A stretch of 64,000 nucleotides of DNA from Pseudomonas frederiksbergensis (GTDB lineage Bacteria > Pseudomonadota > Gammaproteobacteria > Pseudomonadales > Pseudomonadaceae). The stretch lies in contig NZ_FNTF01000002.1 in NCBI RefSeq assembly GCF_900105495.1, forward strand, positions 2,703,501-2,767,500, written 5' to 3'. Below, one piece after another: positions 19,263-28,566 of the stretch. The translations under genes were made by a program, and so were the position numbers. A model generated the notes under the pieces. That model was given only the letters and a program-made list of their open reading frames with translations, searched no databases and was not told the origin of the DNA. Numbering within the stretch: position 1 is the stretch's first letter; each line of letters starts with the position of its first letter.

Positions 19263-19335
19263 GTGATCTGCCACATAGATGTAACGATTCAGTACAGGGC
19301 AAGCCTTGCCTATGGCCAAGGGTCATGCTTAGCTG

Positions 19336-19348
19336 ACTAATAATTAGT
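19336..19348. promoter_or_regulatory. Palindrome ACTAATAATTAGT, possible MarR operator
   Basis: This perfect 13-bp inverted repeat lies 34 bp before the MarR-family start, within an AT-rich promoter-like stretch. MarR/SlyA proteins typically bind palindromes of this kind and repress their own gene. The assignment is by position and symmetry only. Confidence 0.4.
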
Positions 19349-19381
19349 TTTTCTTTATTTCAGTCTAATCATGAGTGTTTT

Positions 19382-19816
19382 ATGCCGTTAACCGAACAAC
19401 ACCGCTTTGGCATGCAACTGGCCCAGATGTCGCGTGGCTGGCGTGCCGAACTGGACCGCCGCCTGGCTGGCCTGGGTCTGTCCCAGGCGCGCTGGCTGGT
19501 GCTGCTGCACCTGGCGCGTTTTGATGATGCGCCGACTCAACGTGAACTGGCGCAGAGCGTCGGGGTTGAGGGGCCGACCCTGGCTCGTCTGCTCGACAGC
19601 CTCGAAAGCCAGGGGCTGGTGCAACGTCAATCGGTGCTGGAAGACCGTCGGGCAAAAAAAATCGTCCTCTGTGCCCCGGCTCTTCCCTTGATCGAACAAA
19701 TTGAAACCATTGCCACCCAACTGCGCCACGAATTGTTCGATGGCGTCGATGAGGCAGACTTGAAGGTCTGCATGCGGGTCCACGGGCACATTCTGGCCAA
19801 CCTGGAAAAATCTTGA
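19382..19816 (+). CDS. MarR/SlyA-family transcriptional regulator
   Basis: The product is a 144-residue dimeric winged-helix regulator. The recognition helix region reads REVxxSVGVEGPTLARLLDSLE-like (actual TQRELAQSVGVEGPTL), followed by the wing VLEDRRAKKIVLC. Such proteins often sense small phenolic ligands and repress efflux or their own gene. The next gene (FimV-like) starts 128 bp downstream in the same direction and need not be co-regulated. The palindrome at 19336-19348 is a candidate autoregulatory site. The exact target is unknown. Confidence 0.9.
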   Translation: MPLTEQHRFGMQLAQMSRGWRAELDRRLAGLGLSQARWLVLLHLARFDDAPTQRELAQSVGVEGPTLARLLDSLESQGLVQRQSVLEDRRAKKIVLCAPALPLIEQIETIATQLRHELFDGVDEADLKVCMRVHGHILANLEKS

Positions 19817-19944
19817 GGCATAAACGCCCCCAGGACTTTTGAGATACCCCGTTGGGCAGACTATAAAGAACTACTTGGCAATATCGTGTTCGTACCGGAT
19901 GTGCGAACGCGTACAAGATGGTTCTGGTTATCTAAGGGATGCTC

Positions 19945-21723
19945 ATGCTCGATAGTTGGCACGTGGCTTTACGGTGTTGCGCCAGGCTGTTTCTGGTCGG
20001 TGGCGCTGTCACTTACTCGGCATTGGCGCCCGCGTTGGGCTTGGGTGAAATCACCCTGCATTCGGCGTTGAATCAGCCGTTGCGCGCCGACATCGCACTG
20101 GAAGATGCCGCAGGTCTGGCGGAGGGGGAGTTCTCGGTCAGCCTGGCGACAGCGGATGAATTCAGTCGCGCCGGCATCGATCGGGTGTTCTTCCTCAATA
20201 ATCTGAAATTCACGCCGATCCTGCGCGGCAACCGCAGCCTGATCCGGGTGAGCTCCAGCAAACCGGTCAATGAGCCTTTCCTGAATTTCCTGGTGCAGCT
20301 CAATCAACCCAATGGGCGGGTGCTGCGCGAATACACGGTGCTGATCGATCCGCCGGGTACGCCGGGGATTGTCCCCGTGACTGACGAACCGGTTACCGAC
20401 GTTCAGTCCTCCGGATTCCCGACAGTTGCGCCGGCCGCTGAGAAGCCACCTGCGACAAAAAGCAAAAAGCCACCACCGCCTCCTGTCGCCGCGCCGATGA
20501 GTGATCCCGTCGCCGAACAACTGGCCGCCAGCGTGCTGCAAAATCAGCAGCTGCAAGCAAGCATCGATGAACTGACTGCGAAGCTTCAGGCCCAGGAAGA
20601 GCTGGTCGCCGGTCAGAAAAAGCAGGTGACGGAACTGCAAACCCAATTGGCGGAAATCACGACCGCAGCGGCGGAGCCAGTTGCTCCCGCCGTTGTGGCT
20701 CCCGCGCCGGCCATTGTTGAAGAGCCTGAGGCGACTAACTGGGGGCTGATTGTCGGGTTGCTGGCGGTGGCGGTTCTGGTGTTGCTGGGGGTGTTCGTTC
20801 GGCGTCAACGACAACAGGTTCAGGCATTGCCTGACGCCCTGCCTGTTTTACCGTCACGCCATGAACCGGTACTTGATCGAACTGCAGAACCGGTTGCCCA
20901 ATCGTCAACGGTGCAACCGGCAACTGAATCGGGCGAAGAGTCGCCCGCAGGCGATGTGCTTGAAGGGGTCGAAATCTACCTGGCCTATGGCCGTTTTTCC
21001 GAAGCAGCCGGTTTGTTGCGTGAGGCGCTGATCAAGGAGCCGCAACGCACGGACCTTGCCGTTCAGCTGTTGGAAGTCTTGGGTAAACAGGGTGACGCAC
21101 CCGCCTATGAAGCACAGGAAAACAACCTGCGTGACGCCGGATACGACCTGCAAGAACTTCAGACTATTCGCGCCCGACACCCGAAATTGAGCAGTGCGGC
21201 ACCGTTGGCCGTTGCAGCGTCAATGACTCCCCCCAAGGCTGCGATTGCCGAAGCGGCGCCCAACGATGAGTTCCAGTTGAACCTGGATGACCTGTCAATG
21301 GATTCGAGCTGGGACCTGATCAGCCCTTTTGAGCACTCGCCGTCCGCCGCGAAACCATCGAGCGAATCCGCCCCGGTCGAGCCGCCTTTTGTCTCGAACC
21401 TGCACGTCTTGCCCGAGGTGTTTGAAATGCCCGACGAGCCGATAATGGACGAGCCCGAACTTGAATGGGTCGCCGAGCCTGACTCGCAGTCTCTGGATGA
21501 CGCCTTTCTCAACGAGTTCAGCGATCCCGGCCAGTCGCTGGAACTGGAACCTCTGAATCTGGAGCCGGCTGAACCGAGCAGCGCCGACAAACTCGAACAA
21601 GCCCAGACCTGCATTGATGACGGCGATGTGAACAGCGCCATCGAACTGCTCAACGAGTTGCTCGAGGAAGGCAACGAGCCGCTTAAGCAGACAGCCCGGA
21701 ACCTGCTCGCCGGGCTATCATAG
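19945..21723 (+). CDS. Short FimV/HubP-like inner-membrane protein
   Basis: The product is 592 residues. The N-terminus has a signal-like segment and then the FimV periplasmic N-domain (GLGEITLHSALNQPLRADIAL ... VNEPFLNFLVQ). A proline/lysine linker and a coiled coil (~180-245) follow. One membrane helix (~264-286, GLIVGLLAVAVLVLLGVFV) leads to an acidic cytoplasmic part with a TPR-like segment (~330-410) and a C-terminal FimV domain (DDGDVNSAIELLNELLEEG). FimV/HubP proteins organise the pole, type IV pili and flagella. This one is shorter than canonical FimV (~900 residues) and shows no LysM motif, so it may be a paralogue. The ATG at 19945 is preferred because TAAGGG lies 6 bases upstream; the ATG at 19939 directly abuts it. 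Confidence 0.85.
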   Translation: MLDSWHVALRCCARLFLVGGAVTYSALAPALGLGEITLHSALNQPLRADIALEDAAGLAEGEFSVSLATADEFSRAGIDRVFFLNNLKFTPILRGNRSLIRVSSSKPVNEPFLNFLVQLNQPNGRVLREYTVLIDPPGTPGIVPVTDEPVTDVQSSGFPTVAPAAEKPPATKSKKPPPPPVAAPMSDPVAEQLAASVLQNQQLQASIDELTAKLQAQEELVAGQKKQVTELQTQLAEITTAAAEPVAPAVVAPAPAIVEEPEATNWGLIVGLLAVAVLVLLGVFVRRQRQQVQALPDALPVLPSRHEPVLDRTAEPVAQSSTVQPATESGEESPAGDVLEGVEIYLAYGRFSEAAGLLREALIKEPQRTDLAVQLLEVLGKQGDAPAYEAQENNLRDAGYDLQELQTIRARHPKLSSAAPLAVAASMTPPKAAIAEAAPNDEFQLNLDDLSMDSSWDLISPFEHSPSAAKPSSESAPVEPPFVSNLHVLPEVFEMPDEPIMDEPELEWVAEPDSQSLDDAFLNEFSDPGQSLELEPLNLEPAEPSSADKLEQAQTCIDDGDVNSAIELLNELLEEGNEPLKQTARNLLAGLS

Positions 21724-21755
21724 CGGCGCCCTCTGGCTCAGGAGTTTCGCCGATC

Positions 21756-22043
21756 ATGACTGCACGCAAACCGGAAATCATCATCACCTATTGCACGCAA
21801 TGCCAGTGGCTGTTGCGTGCTGCCTGGCTGGCCCAGGAACTGCTCAGCACGTTTGGCGACGACCTCGGCAAAGTGTCGCTGGTGCCCGGCACCGGTGGGG
21901 TGTTTCACATTTTCTGTGACGACGTGCAGATCTGGGAGCGCAAGGCTGACGGCGGTTTCCCGGAAGCCAAAGTGCTGAAGCAGCGGGTCCGCGATCAAAT
22001 TGATCCGGACCGCGACCTGGGGCACAACGATCGCACTCAGTGA
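21756..22043 (+). CDS. SelT/SelW/SelH (Rdx) family protein
   Basis: The product is a 95-residue thioredoxin-like protein. YCTQCQW gives a CxxC redox motif near the N-terminus, where eukaryotic relatives have Cys-x-x-Sec. The C-terminal half has the family pattern GGVFHIFCDDVQIWERKADGGFPEAK. Members bind or reduce unknown partners in redox homeostasis. The 3' end overlaps the convergent DMT transporter gene by 7 bp. Confidence 0.88.
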   Translation: MTARKPEIIITYCTQCQWLLRAAWLAQELLSTFGDDLGKVSLVPGTGGVFHIFCDDVQIWERKADGGFPEAKVLKQRVRDQIDPDRDLGHNDRTQ

Positions 22044-22930
22044 GAAGCGACTTCTGCCGCAACATTCTTCTTGCTTGACGCGCCCGAGAGGCGGCTGGAG
22101 ACCACGATCGCCACGATGATCAATGCGCCACCGATCAACATGCGTAGCGTCGGATTTTCATCAAACAGCAGCCAGGCCATGGTGATGCCGTAAACCGGCT
22201 CCAGGGCGAAAACCACGGCGGCGGTCCGCGCCTTGATCACTGCCAGACTGGCGACGAAAAGACTGTGAGCGACGCCAGTGCAGAACACCCCGAGCAAACC
22301 GATCCACAACCAGTCGATGGTGCGCACTTCGCTTAACTGCGGTGCCGCCAACGGCAACAGGCACAACGCGACCACCACGTTCTGACACAACGCAGCCTGC
22401 ACCGCCGGGATTCGCCCGGAGCTGGCGCGGTTGGTTAGCGATAGCAGAGAGAACAGCAAACCTGAGCCCACCGCCCACAGCAGACCCATTGTGGCGCCGC
22501 TGGCCAGATCGAAATCAGGGGTGACCAATACCAGCCCGATACTGACCAGCACCACCAGCAGGATTTCGTTGGCGCGAATTCGCTCGCGGAAGATCAGTCC
22601 TTCAAGGATTACGGTAAACGCCGGGAAGCTGGCGAACCCCAAGGTCGCGATCGCCACGCCTGCGACTTTTACCGCAATGAAAAAACTTACCCAATGCCCG
22701 GCCAGCAGTAAGCCGCTGAGCAACAGTCGGCGCCAGTCCACTGCCTCGAGTTTCTGCCAGCGAGTCGCACTGGCGAATCGTGCAAAAACGGCTAATGCCA
22801 GCACGGCGAACGCGGCACGCCCGAAAACGATGACGGCGGGAGAGGCGGCAGCCAGTTTGCCGAAGACACCGGTCAGGCCGAACATCAATGCGCCAATATG
22901 CAAAGCGCCGAGGGCGGTACGGGGAGTCAT
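22037..22930 (-). CDS. DMT-superfamily (EamA) exporter
   Basis: The product is 297 residues with about ten hydrophobic helices and two EamA repeats (LGALHIGALMFGLTGVFGKL at the N-terminus and GLLWAVGSGLLFSLLSLTNR in the middle). Such carriers export amino acids or metabolites; the substrate cannot be read here. The ATG at 22930 lies 32 bp after the stop of an AraC regulator on the same strand, suggesting that the regulator and transporter form one unit. The open frame upstream of the ATG runs through the regulator gene and is not real. Confidence 0.9.
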   Translation of the reverse strand: MTPRTALGALHIGALMFGLTGVFGKLAAASPAVIVFGRAAFAVLALAVFARFASATRWQKLEAVDWRRLLLSGLLLAGHWVSFFIAVKVAGVAIATLGFASFPAFTVILEGLIFRERIRANEILLVVLVSIGLVLVTPDFDLASGATMGLLWAVGSGLLFSLLSLTNRASSGRIPAVQAALCQNVVVALCLLPLAAPQLSEVRTIDWLWIGLLGVFCTGVAHSLFVASLAVIKARTAAVVFALEPVYGITMAWLLFDENPTLRMLIGGALIIVAIVVSSRLSGASSKKNVAAEVASH

Positions 22931-22962
22931 TGCAATCCTTGAAAAACGTATAAAACCAGGCC

Positions 22963-23769
22963 CTACATTGAACCGCGCAACGTCCCGTTGTGTCTGTCGC
23001 CAGACTCGCGTCCTTTGTCGCCAACCTCGCGCCGCAATTTTCCAGGCGATGCCCCAAACTCCCGCAACACCGCCGCCGCGAAGGCGCTCTGGGAACTGTA
23101 ACCGACCCGACTGGCAATCTCGCCGATCGGCAGCGCCGAATCCCGCAACAAGCCCACGGCCATGTGCAAACGTCGACTGCGGATGTAATCCATCGGCGTC
23201 TGCCCGCATTCCGTAACGAACCGCGCATGCAGGCGAGCGCTGGACAGACCGGCGATACGCGCCAGGTCGGCGACTTGAAGTGGGTAGGCTGCGTACTGAT
23301 CGATGTGCGCATTCAGCGCCGCATACGGCAGTCGCCGACCGCCGATGATCTCTGGCCTGGCGTTGTTGAGGCTGGCCAGCAACAACACCGCGCCTTGTTG
23401 CGCGATCAGTGGATCGTTGACCTGACTGCCCGCCAACCAACTGACCAATTGGCTTTGCCCTGCATCCAGCGGCAAGCGACCGGCGTGGTCGAGCAAGCGA
23501 CGGCTGGCCTCGGCGTGATCACCCAGGGACTGAACAACCCATTGGTCATTGGGCACATCCAGCACCAGGCAACGGCTGCCATTGGCACTACCGCAGGCGT
23601 GATGGAAACCGGACGGCACTACCACGAAACTCTGCTGGACCACCTGACTGCCACGTCCGTCAACCTCGAAATCCAGCGCACCCGACAACCCGAACACCAG
23701 TTGCGCGTGGTCGTGACTGTGGACGATCAGGTCGTGGGTGTATTGGCGAAGCGTGAGGATCGGTCTCAT
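22963..23769 (-). CDS. AraC-family transcriptional regulator
   Basis: The product is 268 residues. It has an N-terminal cupin-like sensor (HSHDHAQLVFGLSGALDFEV, then VVPSGFHHACG) and a C-terminal pair of helix-turn-helices (LQVADLARIAGLSSARLHARF and LPIGEIASRVGYSSQSAFAAA). The start at the ATG at 23769 (MRPILTLRQY) is preferred; a TTG six codons upstream is possible. It probably controls the adjacent DMT exporter, with only 32 bp between the genes. Confidence 0.9.
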   Translation of the reverse strand: MRPILTLRQYTHDLIVHSHDHAQLVFGLSGALDFEVDGRGSQVVQQSFVVVPSGFHHACGSANGSRCLVLDVPNDQWVVQSLGDHAEASRRLLDHAGRLPLDAGQSQLVSWLAGSQVNDPLIAQQGAVLLLASLNNARPEIIGGRRLPYAALNAHIDQYAAYPLQVADLARIAGLSSARLHARFVTECGQTPMDYIRSRRLHMAVGLLRDSALPIGEIASRVGYSSQSAFAAAVLREFGASPGKLRREVGDKGRESGDRHNGTLRGSM

Positions 23770-23897
23770 CGCGGGTCTCTTGGTCAAGGTGCGGCCAGTC
23801 TACACCGGCCGGGTGCTGTCACAGGACTGACTCGCCACTGTCATAGGCAGTTAACCCGTGCGGCGCAAGCTTGCAAAAACTATCCAGAGGGTTGCCC

Positions 23898-24713
23898 ATG
23901 ACCAGCGCCGAGCTCGCCAAACCCAGTCGTAAGCAACGTGTGCGAACCTTGTGGATTTCCGATGTGCATCTGGGCACCCGGGATTGCCAGGCCGAACACC
24001 TGTCGCAGTTTCTCAAGGGCTATCACGCGGACAAGATCTACCTGGTCGGCGACATCATCGATGGCTGGAAGCTGCGCGGCGGCATGTACTGGCCTCAGGC
24101 GCATACGAATGTGATCCGCCGCTTGCTGACCATGAGCAAGCGTGGCACCGAAGTAATCTACGTCACCGGCAACCACGACGAATTCCTGCGCCGCTATTCG
24201 AAGCTGATTCTGGGCAATATCCAACTGGTGGATGAAGCCGTGCACGTGACCGCCGATGGTCGCCATCTCCTGGTCATTCATGGCGACCAGTTTGACGTGA
24301 TCACGAGGTATCACCGCTGGCTGGCCTTTCTCGGCGATTCGGCCTACGAATTCACCCTGACCCTCAACCGCTGGCTCAACCATTGGCGCGCACGCTATGG
24401 CTACGGTTACTGGTCGCTGTCGGCGTATCTCAAGCACAAGGTCAAAACCGCGGTCAGCTTCATCAGCGATTTCGAAGAAGCCATCGCTCACGAGTGCGTC
24501 AAGCGCGAGTTGCACGGCGTGGTGTGCGGGCACATCCACCATGCCGAGATACGCAAGGTCGGCGGGGTGGATTACCTCAATTGCGGGGATTGGGTGGAGT
24601 CTTGCACCGCGCTGATCGAGCATTGGGATGGCTCGATCGAGTTGTATCGATTGGCGGATGCGCAGGCGCGGGAGGCCGAGTTGAAGGCCATCAAAATCGC
24701 TGAACCGGCGTAA
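23898..24713 (+). CDS. LpxH-like calcineurin-type metallophosphoesterase
   Basis: The product is 271 residues. The full metallophosphoesterase set is visible: SDVHLG (~22), GDIIDGW (~50), GNHDE (~90), HGDQFD (~130) and GHIHHAE (~210), which together bind two metal ions. It resembles the UDP-2,3-diacylglucosamine hydrolase family but is longer than LpxH (~240) and more like the standalone YbbF-related phosphatases, so the substrate is uncertain. The ATG at 23898 is preceded by a purine-rich AGAGGG. Confidence 0.88.
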   Translation: MTSAELAKPSRKQRVRTLWISDVHLGTRDCQAEHLSQFLKGYHADKIYLVGDIIDGWKLRGGMYWPQAHTNVIRRLLTMSKRGTEVIYVTGNHDEFLRRYSKLILGNIQLVDEAVHVTADGRHLLVIHGDQFDVITRYHRWLAFLGDSAYEFTLTLNRWLNHWRARYGYGYWSLSAYLKHKVKTAVSFISDFEEAIAHECVKRELHGVVCGHIHHAEIRKVGGVDYLNCGDWVESCTALIEHWDGSIELYRLADAQAREAELKAIKIAEPA

Positions 24714-24730
24714 ACCAGAGGTTTAGCCTT

Positions 24731-24866
24731 TGTGGCGAGGGGGCTTGCCCCCGTTGGGGCGCGAAGCGACCCCAAAACCATTCATCCCGGTTGTATCGGG
24801 TAGACCGTATTTGTCGGTTTTTACGACTGCTGCGCAGCCGAACGGGGGCAAGCCCCCTCGCCACAG
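24731..24866. repeat. REPIN-like inverted repeat (TGTGGCGAGGGGGC type)
   Basis: The inverted arms TGTGGCGAGGGGGCTTGCCC and complement are ~135 bp apart end to end. The interior carries a GCGAAGCGACC stem and a GACTGCTGCGCAGCCGAAC segment. It occupies almost the whole gap between the phosphatase and the HD gene and belongs to a different sequence class from the copies at 16836, 36973 and 42288. Confidence 0.85.
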
Positions 24867-24880
24867 TTCCCTTACATTCT

Positions 24881-25471
24881 TCAGGCCGACGAATGTTCTT
24901 CCATCGCCGCCTTGTAAATCGAGTGCTTGGGCTGCGCAAACAACCGTTCCATCATCGGTTCAAAGAAGCTCAGCGGCAGCGTGTCATACGCCGGATCAAA
25001 CGCCGCTGCGTCGTATTTGGCGCAAAACTCAATGGTCGCCTGATACTGCGGATGCCCGCTGAATTGCTCGCGCAGATGCCGATCCATCCCTAGATGATGG
25101 AAGAAGTAATACCCCTGGAAAATGCCGTGCTTCTCGACCATCCACAGGTTCTCGGCGCTGACGAACGGCTTGAGGATTGCCGCCGCGATGTCCGGGTGGT
25201 TGTAGGAGCCCAAGGTGTCGCCGATGTCGTGAAGCAGCGCACAGACCACGTATTCTTCATCGCGGCCATCGCGCCAGGCACGGCTGGCGGTTTGCAGGGA
25301 ATGGGTCAGACGATCCACCGGGAAGCCGCCGAAATCACCTGCCAGTAATTTCAGGTGCGCCACAATCCGTGTCGGCAATTGCCTCGCATAGGCACTGAAA
25401 TCTGCGGCGATGATCGCCCAGTCTTCCTGCGTGCCGTCCTGCATGTGGGTGAAACGGGCATTGGCATTCAT
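24881..25471 (-). CDS. HD-domain metal-dependent phosphohydrolase
   Basis: The product is 196 residues. The HD motif is in VCALLHDIGDTLG (~80-92), followed by NHPDIA and HGIFQGYYFFHH with further histidines suitable for metal binding, as in diiron HD oxygenase/phosphohydrolase families. The substrate is unknown. Translation starts at ATG 25471 behind a perfect AGGAGG. The gene lies 27 bp downstream of the Mpo1-like gene, so the pair is probably one operon. Confidence 0.85.
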   Translation of the reverse strand: MNANARFTHMQDGTQEDWAIIAADFSAYARQLPTRIVAHLKLLAGDFGGFPVDRLTHSLQTASRAWRDGRDEEYVVCALLHDIGDTLGSYNHPDIAAAILKPFVSAENLWMVEKHGIFQGYYFFHHLGMDRHLREQFSGHPQYQATIEFCAKYDAAAFDPAYDTLPLSFFEPMMERLFAQPKHSIYKAAMEEHSSA

Positions 25472-25498
25472 CGGCTGTCCTCCTGTGGTTCGTTGGGC

Positions 25499-25810
25499 CT
25501 AGAACGGCACGCGACCCAGAATCATGTCCCGGTACATGACGAAATCACCGAGCAGGCTGTAAAACGGATGTTGAAAGGTCGCGGGGCGGTTCTTCTCGAA
25601 AAAGAAATGTCCGGCCCAGGCGAAGCTGTAACCCGCCAGCGGAAGGACCCATAACAGCAGCCAGGCGCCACTGCCGATGGTCAGGGCCAGGATGAAAATA
25701 ACCAGCGTCGTGCCGATAAAGTGCATTCGTCGGCAAGTGCTGTTGCTGTGTTCGCTGAGGTAATACGGGTAGAACTCAGCGAAGCTATTGAAACGCTTAA
25801 TGTTTTCCAC
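25499..25810 (-). CDS. DUF962/Mpo1-like membrane protein
   Basis: The product is 103 residues if started at GTG 25810 (MENIKRFNSF), which fits the ~100-residue family; a TTG at 25846 would add 12 residues. The pattern FAEFYPYYLSEHSNSTCRRMHFIGT and FAWAGHFFFEKNRPATF is typical of DUF962, with two hydrophobic segments between. The yeast member Mpo1 is a 2-hydroxy fatty acid dioxygenase; whether the bacterial proteins share this activity is unproven. It is upstream of, and probably co-transcribed with, the HD-domain gene. Confidence 0.85.
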   Translation of the reverse strand: MENIKRFNSFAEFYPYYLSEHSNSTCRRMHFIGTTLVIFILALTIGSGAWLLLWVLPLAGYSFAWAGHFFFEKNRPATFQHPFYSLLGDFVMYRDMILGRVPF

Positions 25811-25971
25811 GACTGCGATCTCTGTGGTGATCGAACTGACATGCAAGATGTTCTGCGGGTAGCTTATTTGAGTCTAGAGTGATCATTGGCATCAGCCAGT
25901 GACAATAGGCGCCACTTTAGTATCCTTCGGAAATTGGCCGTAGCATGCGGCTCATCATGTAAGTGGACGAC

Positions 25972-27033
25972 ATGAGCGAACGAACGACTTCTGCAAGCTG
26001 GGCGATGGGGATTGTCAAAGCACTGGAGATGGACGGCCTGGATTGCCGGGTGCTGTTCAAACAGCTGGGGCTCGATTACGCGGCACTGGATGATCCGGAC
26101 GCGCGCTTCCCGCAAGATTCCATGACACGACTGTGGCAGCGCGCGGTTGAGCTGTCCGGCAACCCGGCGATTGGCCTGAACATGGGCAAGGTGGTGCGAC
26201 CGGCCTCCTTCCATGTGGCGGGCTACGCCTTGATGTCCAGCCAGACCCTGGCCGAAGGCTTTCAACGGCTGGTGCGTTATCAGCGGATCATTGCGGAAAG
26301 TGCCGACCTGAGTTTCCGATTGTTGGAAGAAGGCTACGCGCTGATTCTGACGGTCCACGGCGACCATCTGCCGCCGACCCGGCAGAGTGCCGAAGCGTCA
26401 CTGGCTTGTGCCCTGGCGCTGTGCGGCTGGTTGACCGGACGTACCCTGCAACCACGCAAGGTGCTGGTGCAGGGCGATGAACCCGTCGATATCGAGCCCT
26501 ACAAACAAGCCTTCCATGCGCCTTTGGTGTTTAACGCACCGTATGACGCCTTGATCTTCGAACGCGCTGACATGGAGGCGCCGTTGCCTACCGCCAATGA
26601 GGCGATGGCGCTGTTGCACGACCGGTTTGCCGGTGAATACCTGGCGCGGTTTTCCGAGAGTCGCGTAACCCACAAGGCGCGGCAGGTGCTGTGCCGTTTG
26701 CTGCCCCAGGGCGAGCCCAAGCGCGATACCGTGGCGCAGACGCTACACCTGTCGCAACGCACCTTGCAGCGACGTTTGCAGGAAGAGGGCACGAGTTTTC
26801 AGACGTTGCTGGACGACACCCGGCGTGAACTGGCCGAGCAATACCTGGCGCAGCCGACCATGACCCTGCTGGAAATTGCCTACCTGTTGGGGTTCGCCGA
26901 TCCGAGCAACTTCTTCCGCGCCTTCCGGCGCTGGTTCGACACCACCCCCGGCGAGTACCGGACGCGGTTGATGGGCGCGCCTGCGCCTGTCAGTGACGCC
27001 AGAACGCCGGAATACACAGAACAAACACCGTAA
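25972..27033 (+). CDS. AraC-family regulator with an OruR/arabinose-binding-type N-domain
   Basis: The product is 353 residues. The N-terminal ~200 residues match the ArgR/OruR-like sensor class (LGLDYAALDDPDARFPQ, FHVAGYALMSSQTLAEGFQRL). The C-terminal helix-turn-helix pair is seen in VAQTLHLSQRTLQRRLQEEG and LLEIAYLLGFADPSNFFRAFRRW. The ATG at 25972 is chosen over the GTG at 25963. Its 3' end overlaps the convergent trkH by 44 bp. The target is unknown. Confidence 0.88.
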   Translation: MSERTTSASWAMGIVKALEMDGLDCRVLFKQLGLDYAALDDPDARFPQDSMTRLWQRAVELSGNPAIGLNMGKVVRPASFHVAGYALMSSQTLAEGFQRLVRYQRIIAESADLSFRLLEEGYALILTVHGDHLPPTRQSAEASLACALALCGWLTGRTLQPRKVLVQGDEPVDIEPYKQAFHAPLVFNAPYDALIFERADMEAPLPTANEAMALLHDRFAGEYLARFSESRVTHKARQVLCRLLPQGEPKRDTVAQTLHLSQRTLQRRLQEEGTSFQTLLDDTRRELAEQYLAQPTMTLLEIAYLLGFADPSNFFRAFRRWFDTTPGEYRTRLMGAPAPVSDARTPEYTEQTP

Positions 27034-28444
27034 TGATTTCGAGTCGGCCCAGTAGCATGCCGAACGAGAGAATCCACTTGGCGGCGTCCGGCAGGGTGGC
27101 GAAGTTGCCCGCCGGGCCAATGGTCTCGCCCAGTCCCGGACCAACGCCGGACACTGTGGCGGCCGCGCCGGTGAGGGCGGTCATCCAGTCCACGCCGAGC
27201 AGCGACAACAGCAGCGCGATCACGCAGATGGTGATGGCGAAGAAGAACGAAAAGGTCAGAATCGAGCGCACGATCTCTTCATCGAGACGGTGACCGTTGT
27301 ACTTCTGCTTGATCACCGCGCGCGGGTGAATCAACTGGTTAAGGTTGGCCTTGAGCAGAATGTATGCAACCTGGAAGCGGAAAATCTTGATCCCGCCAGC
27401 GGTCGAGCCCGAGCAACCGCCGATAAAGCCCAGGTAGAAGAACAGCATCAGCGAGAAATTGCCCCAGAGGCTGTAGTCCCCCAGCGCAAATCCTGTGGTC
27501 GTGACCACCGAGGTCACGTTCAGCGCCACATGCCGTAATGCCTCCAGCCAATGCAACTGGGTGGTCCACCAATACCAGGTGCCGAGCACCAGCCAGGTCA
27601 CCAGCAACATGCCGAGCAAGCCTTGAACCTGCTCATCCTTGATCAGTGCTTTGCGGTTACCGCGCAAGGTCGCTACATACAGGGTGAACGGCAGGGCACC
27701 AAGAATCATGATAACGATCGCGACCCAATGCACTGCAGGCTCCGGCCACTTGGCCAAAGACTGGTCGGAGGTCGAGAAACCACCGGTGGAAATCGCTGAC
27801 ATCGCGTGGTTGATCGCGTCGAACGGACTCATCCCGGCCCACCAGAACGCCAGGCTGCCGAAAATGGTGATGCCGACGTAGGCCGCAACGATCAAACGCG
27901 CCACCATGTGCGAACGGGGCATGACTTTTTCGGAACGGTCTGACGACTCGGTCTGAAACAGCCGCATGCCGCCGATGCGCAGCAATGGCAGAATCGCTAC
28001 CGCCATGCCGATAAAGCCGATGCCGCCGATCCAGTGCAGCAACGAGCGCCACATCAGGATGCCGGGAGACATGTTGTCCAGGCCCGTGAGCACCGTCGCC
28101 CCGGTGGCGGTAATCCCGGACATGCTTTCGAAGAACGAGTCGGTATAGCTGATGTGCTGTGTCAGCAGGAACGGCAGCGCGGCGAAGATGCACACCACCA
28201 GCCAGCTGCTGACCGTCAGCAGGTACATGTCTCGCGGGCGCAGGTGTACATGTTCCGGGCGACCGGGGATGACCAGCGTGAGGCCCGCGAGAAAGGTAAT
28301 CATGCTCGCCCAGAGGAACGACGGCAGGTCGCCGGTGCGGTCGAACACCACCAGCGTGCCCATGGGCACGACCATGGCGATGGCCAGGGTGATCAGGAAG
28401 ATGCCGATGATGAAACCAATGAGACGTAAGGTCGGCAACGCCAT
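26990..28444 (-). CDS. trkH: TrkH-family potassium uptake protein
   Basis: The product is 484 residues with about ten hydrophobic segments. The four pore-loop regions of TrkH are recognisable, with glycines in SGITATGATVL, SAISTGGFST, SVVTTTGFALGD and ATVSGVGPGLG. It is a membrane subunit of the Trk potassium importer and works with cytosolic TrkA encoded elsewhere. The ATG at 28444 is chosen; the frame stays open 33 codons further but begins inside the promoter of the divergent nitroreductase gene. Confidence 0.95.
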   Translation of the reverse strand: MALPTLRLIGFIIGIFLITLAIAMVVPMGTLVVFDRTGDLPSFLWASMITFLAGLTLVIPGRPEHVHLRPRDMYLLTVSSWLVVCIFAALPFLLTQHISYTDSFFESMSGITATGATVLTGLDNMSPGILMWRSLLHWIGGIGFIGMAVAILPLLRIGGMRLFQTESSDRSEKVMPRSHMVARLIVAAYVGITIFGSLAFWWAGMSPFDAINHAMSAISTGGFSTSDQSLAKWPEPAVHWVAIVIMILGALPFTLYVATLRGNRKALIKDEQVQGLLGMLLVTWLVLGTWYWWTTQLHWLEALRHVALNVTSVVTTTGFALGDYSLWGNFSLMLFFYLGFIGGCSGSTAGGIKIFRFQVAYILLKANLNQLIHPRAVIKQKYNGHRLDEEIVRSILTFSFFFAITICVIALLLSLLGVDWMTALTGAAATVSGVGPGLGETIGPAGNFATLPDAAKWILSFGMLLGRLEIITVFVLCIPAFWRH

Positions 28445-28566
28445 GAAGTCCGCTCGGGCTGAAATAGGGAAGGGCGCCATTCTACCTGTGGCGCCTGCCA
28501 TGTAAACCGGCGCCGCCTGCGCAGTTGCAGCTAGAATAGCCAAACATTTTTTTCAGGAGGTGGCCG

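Noticed and set aside
18060..19319. Minus-strand 419-codon frame over recQ
   Set aside because: It overlaps the conserved C-terminal half of RecQ and has the composition of an antisense frame.
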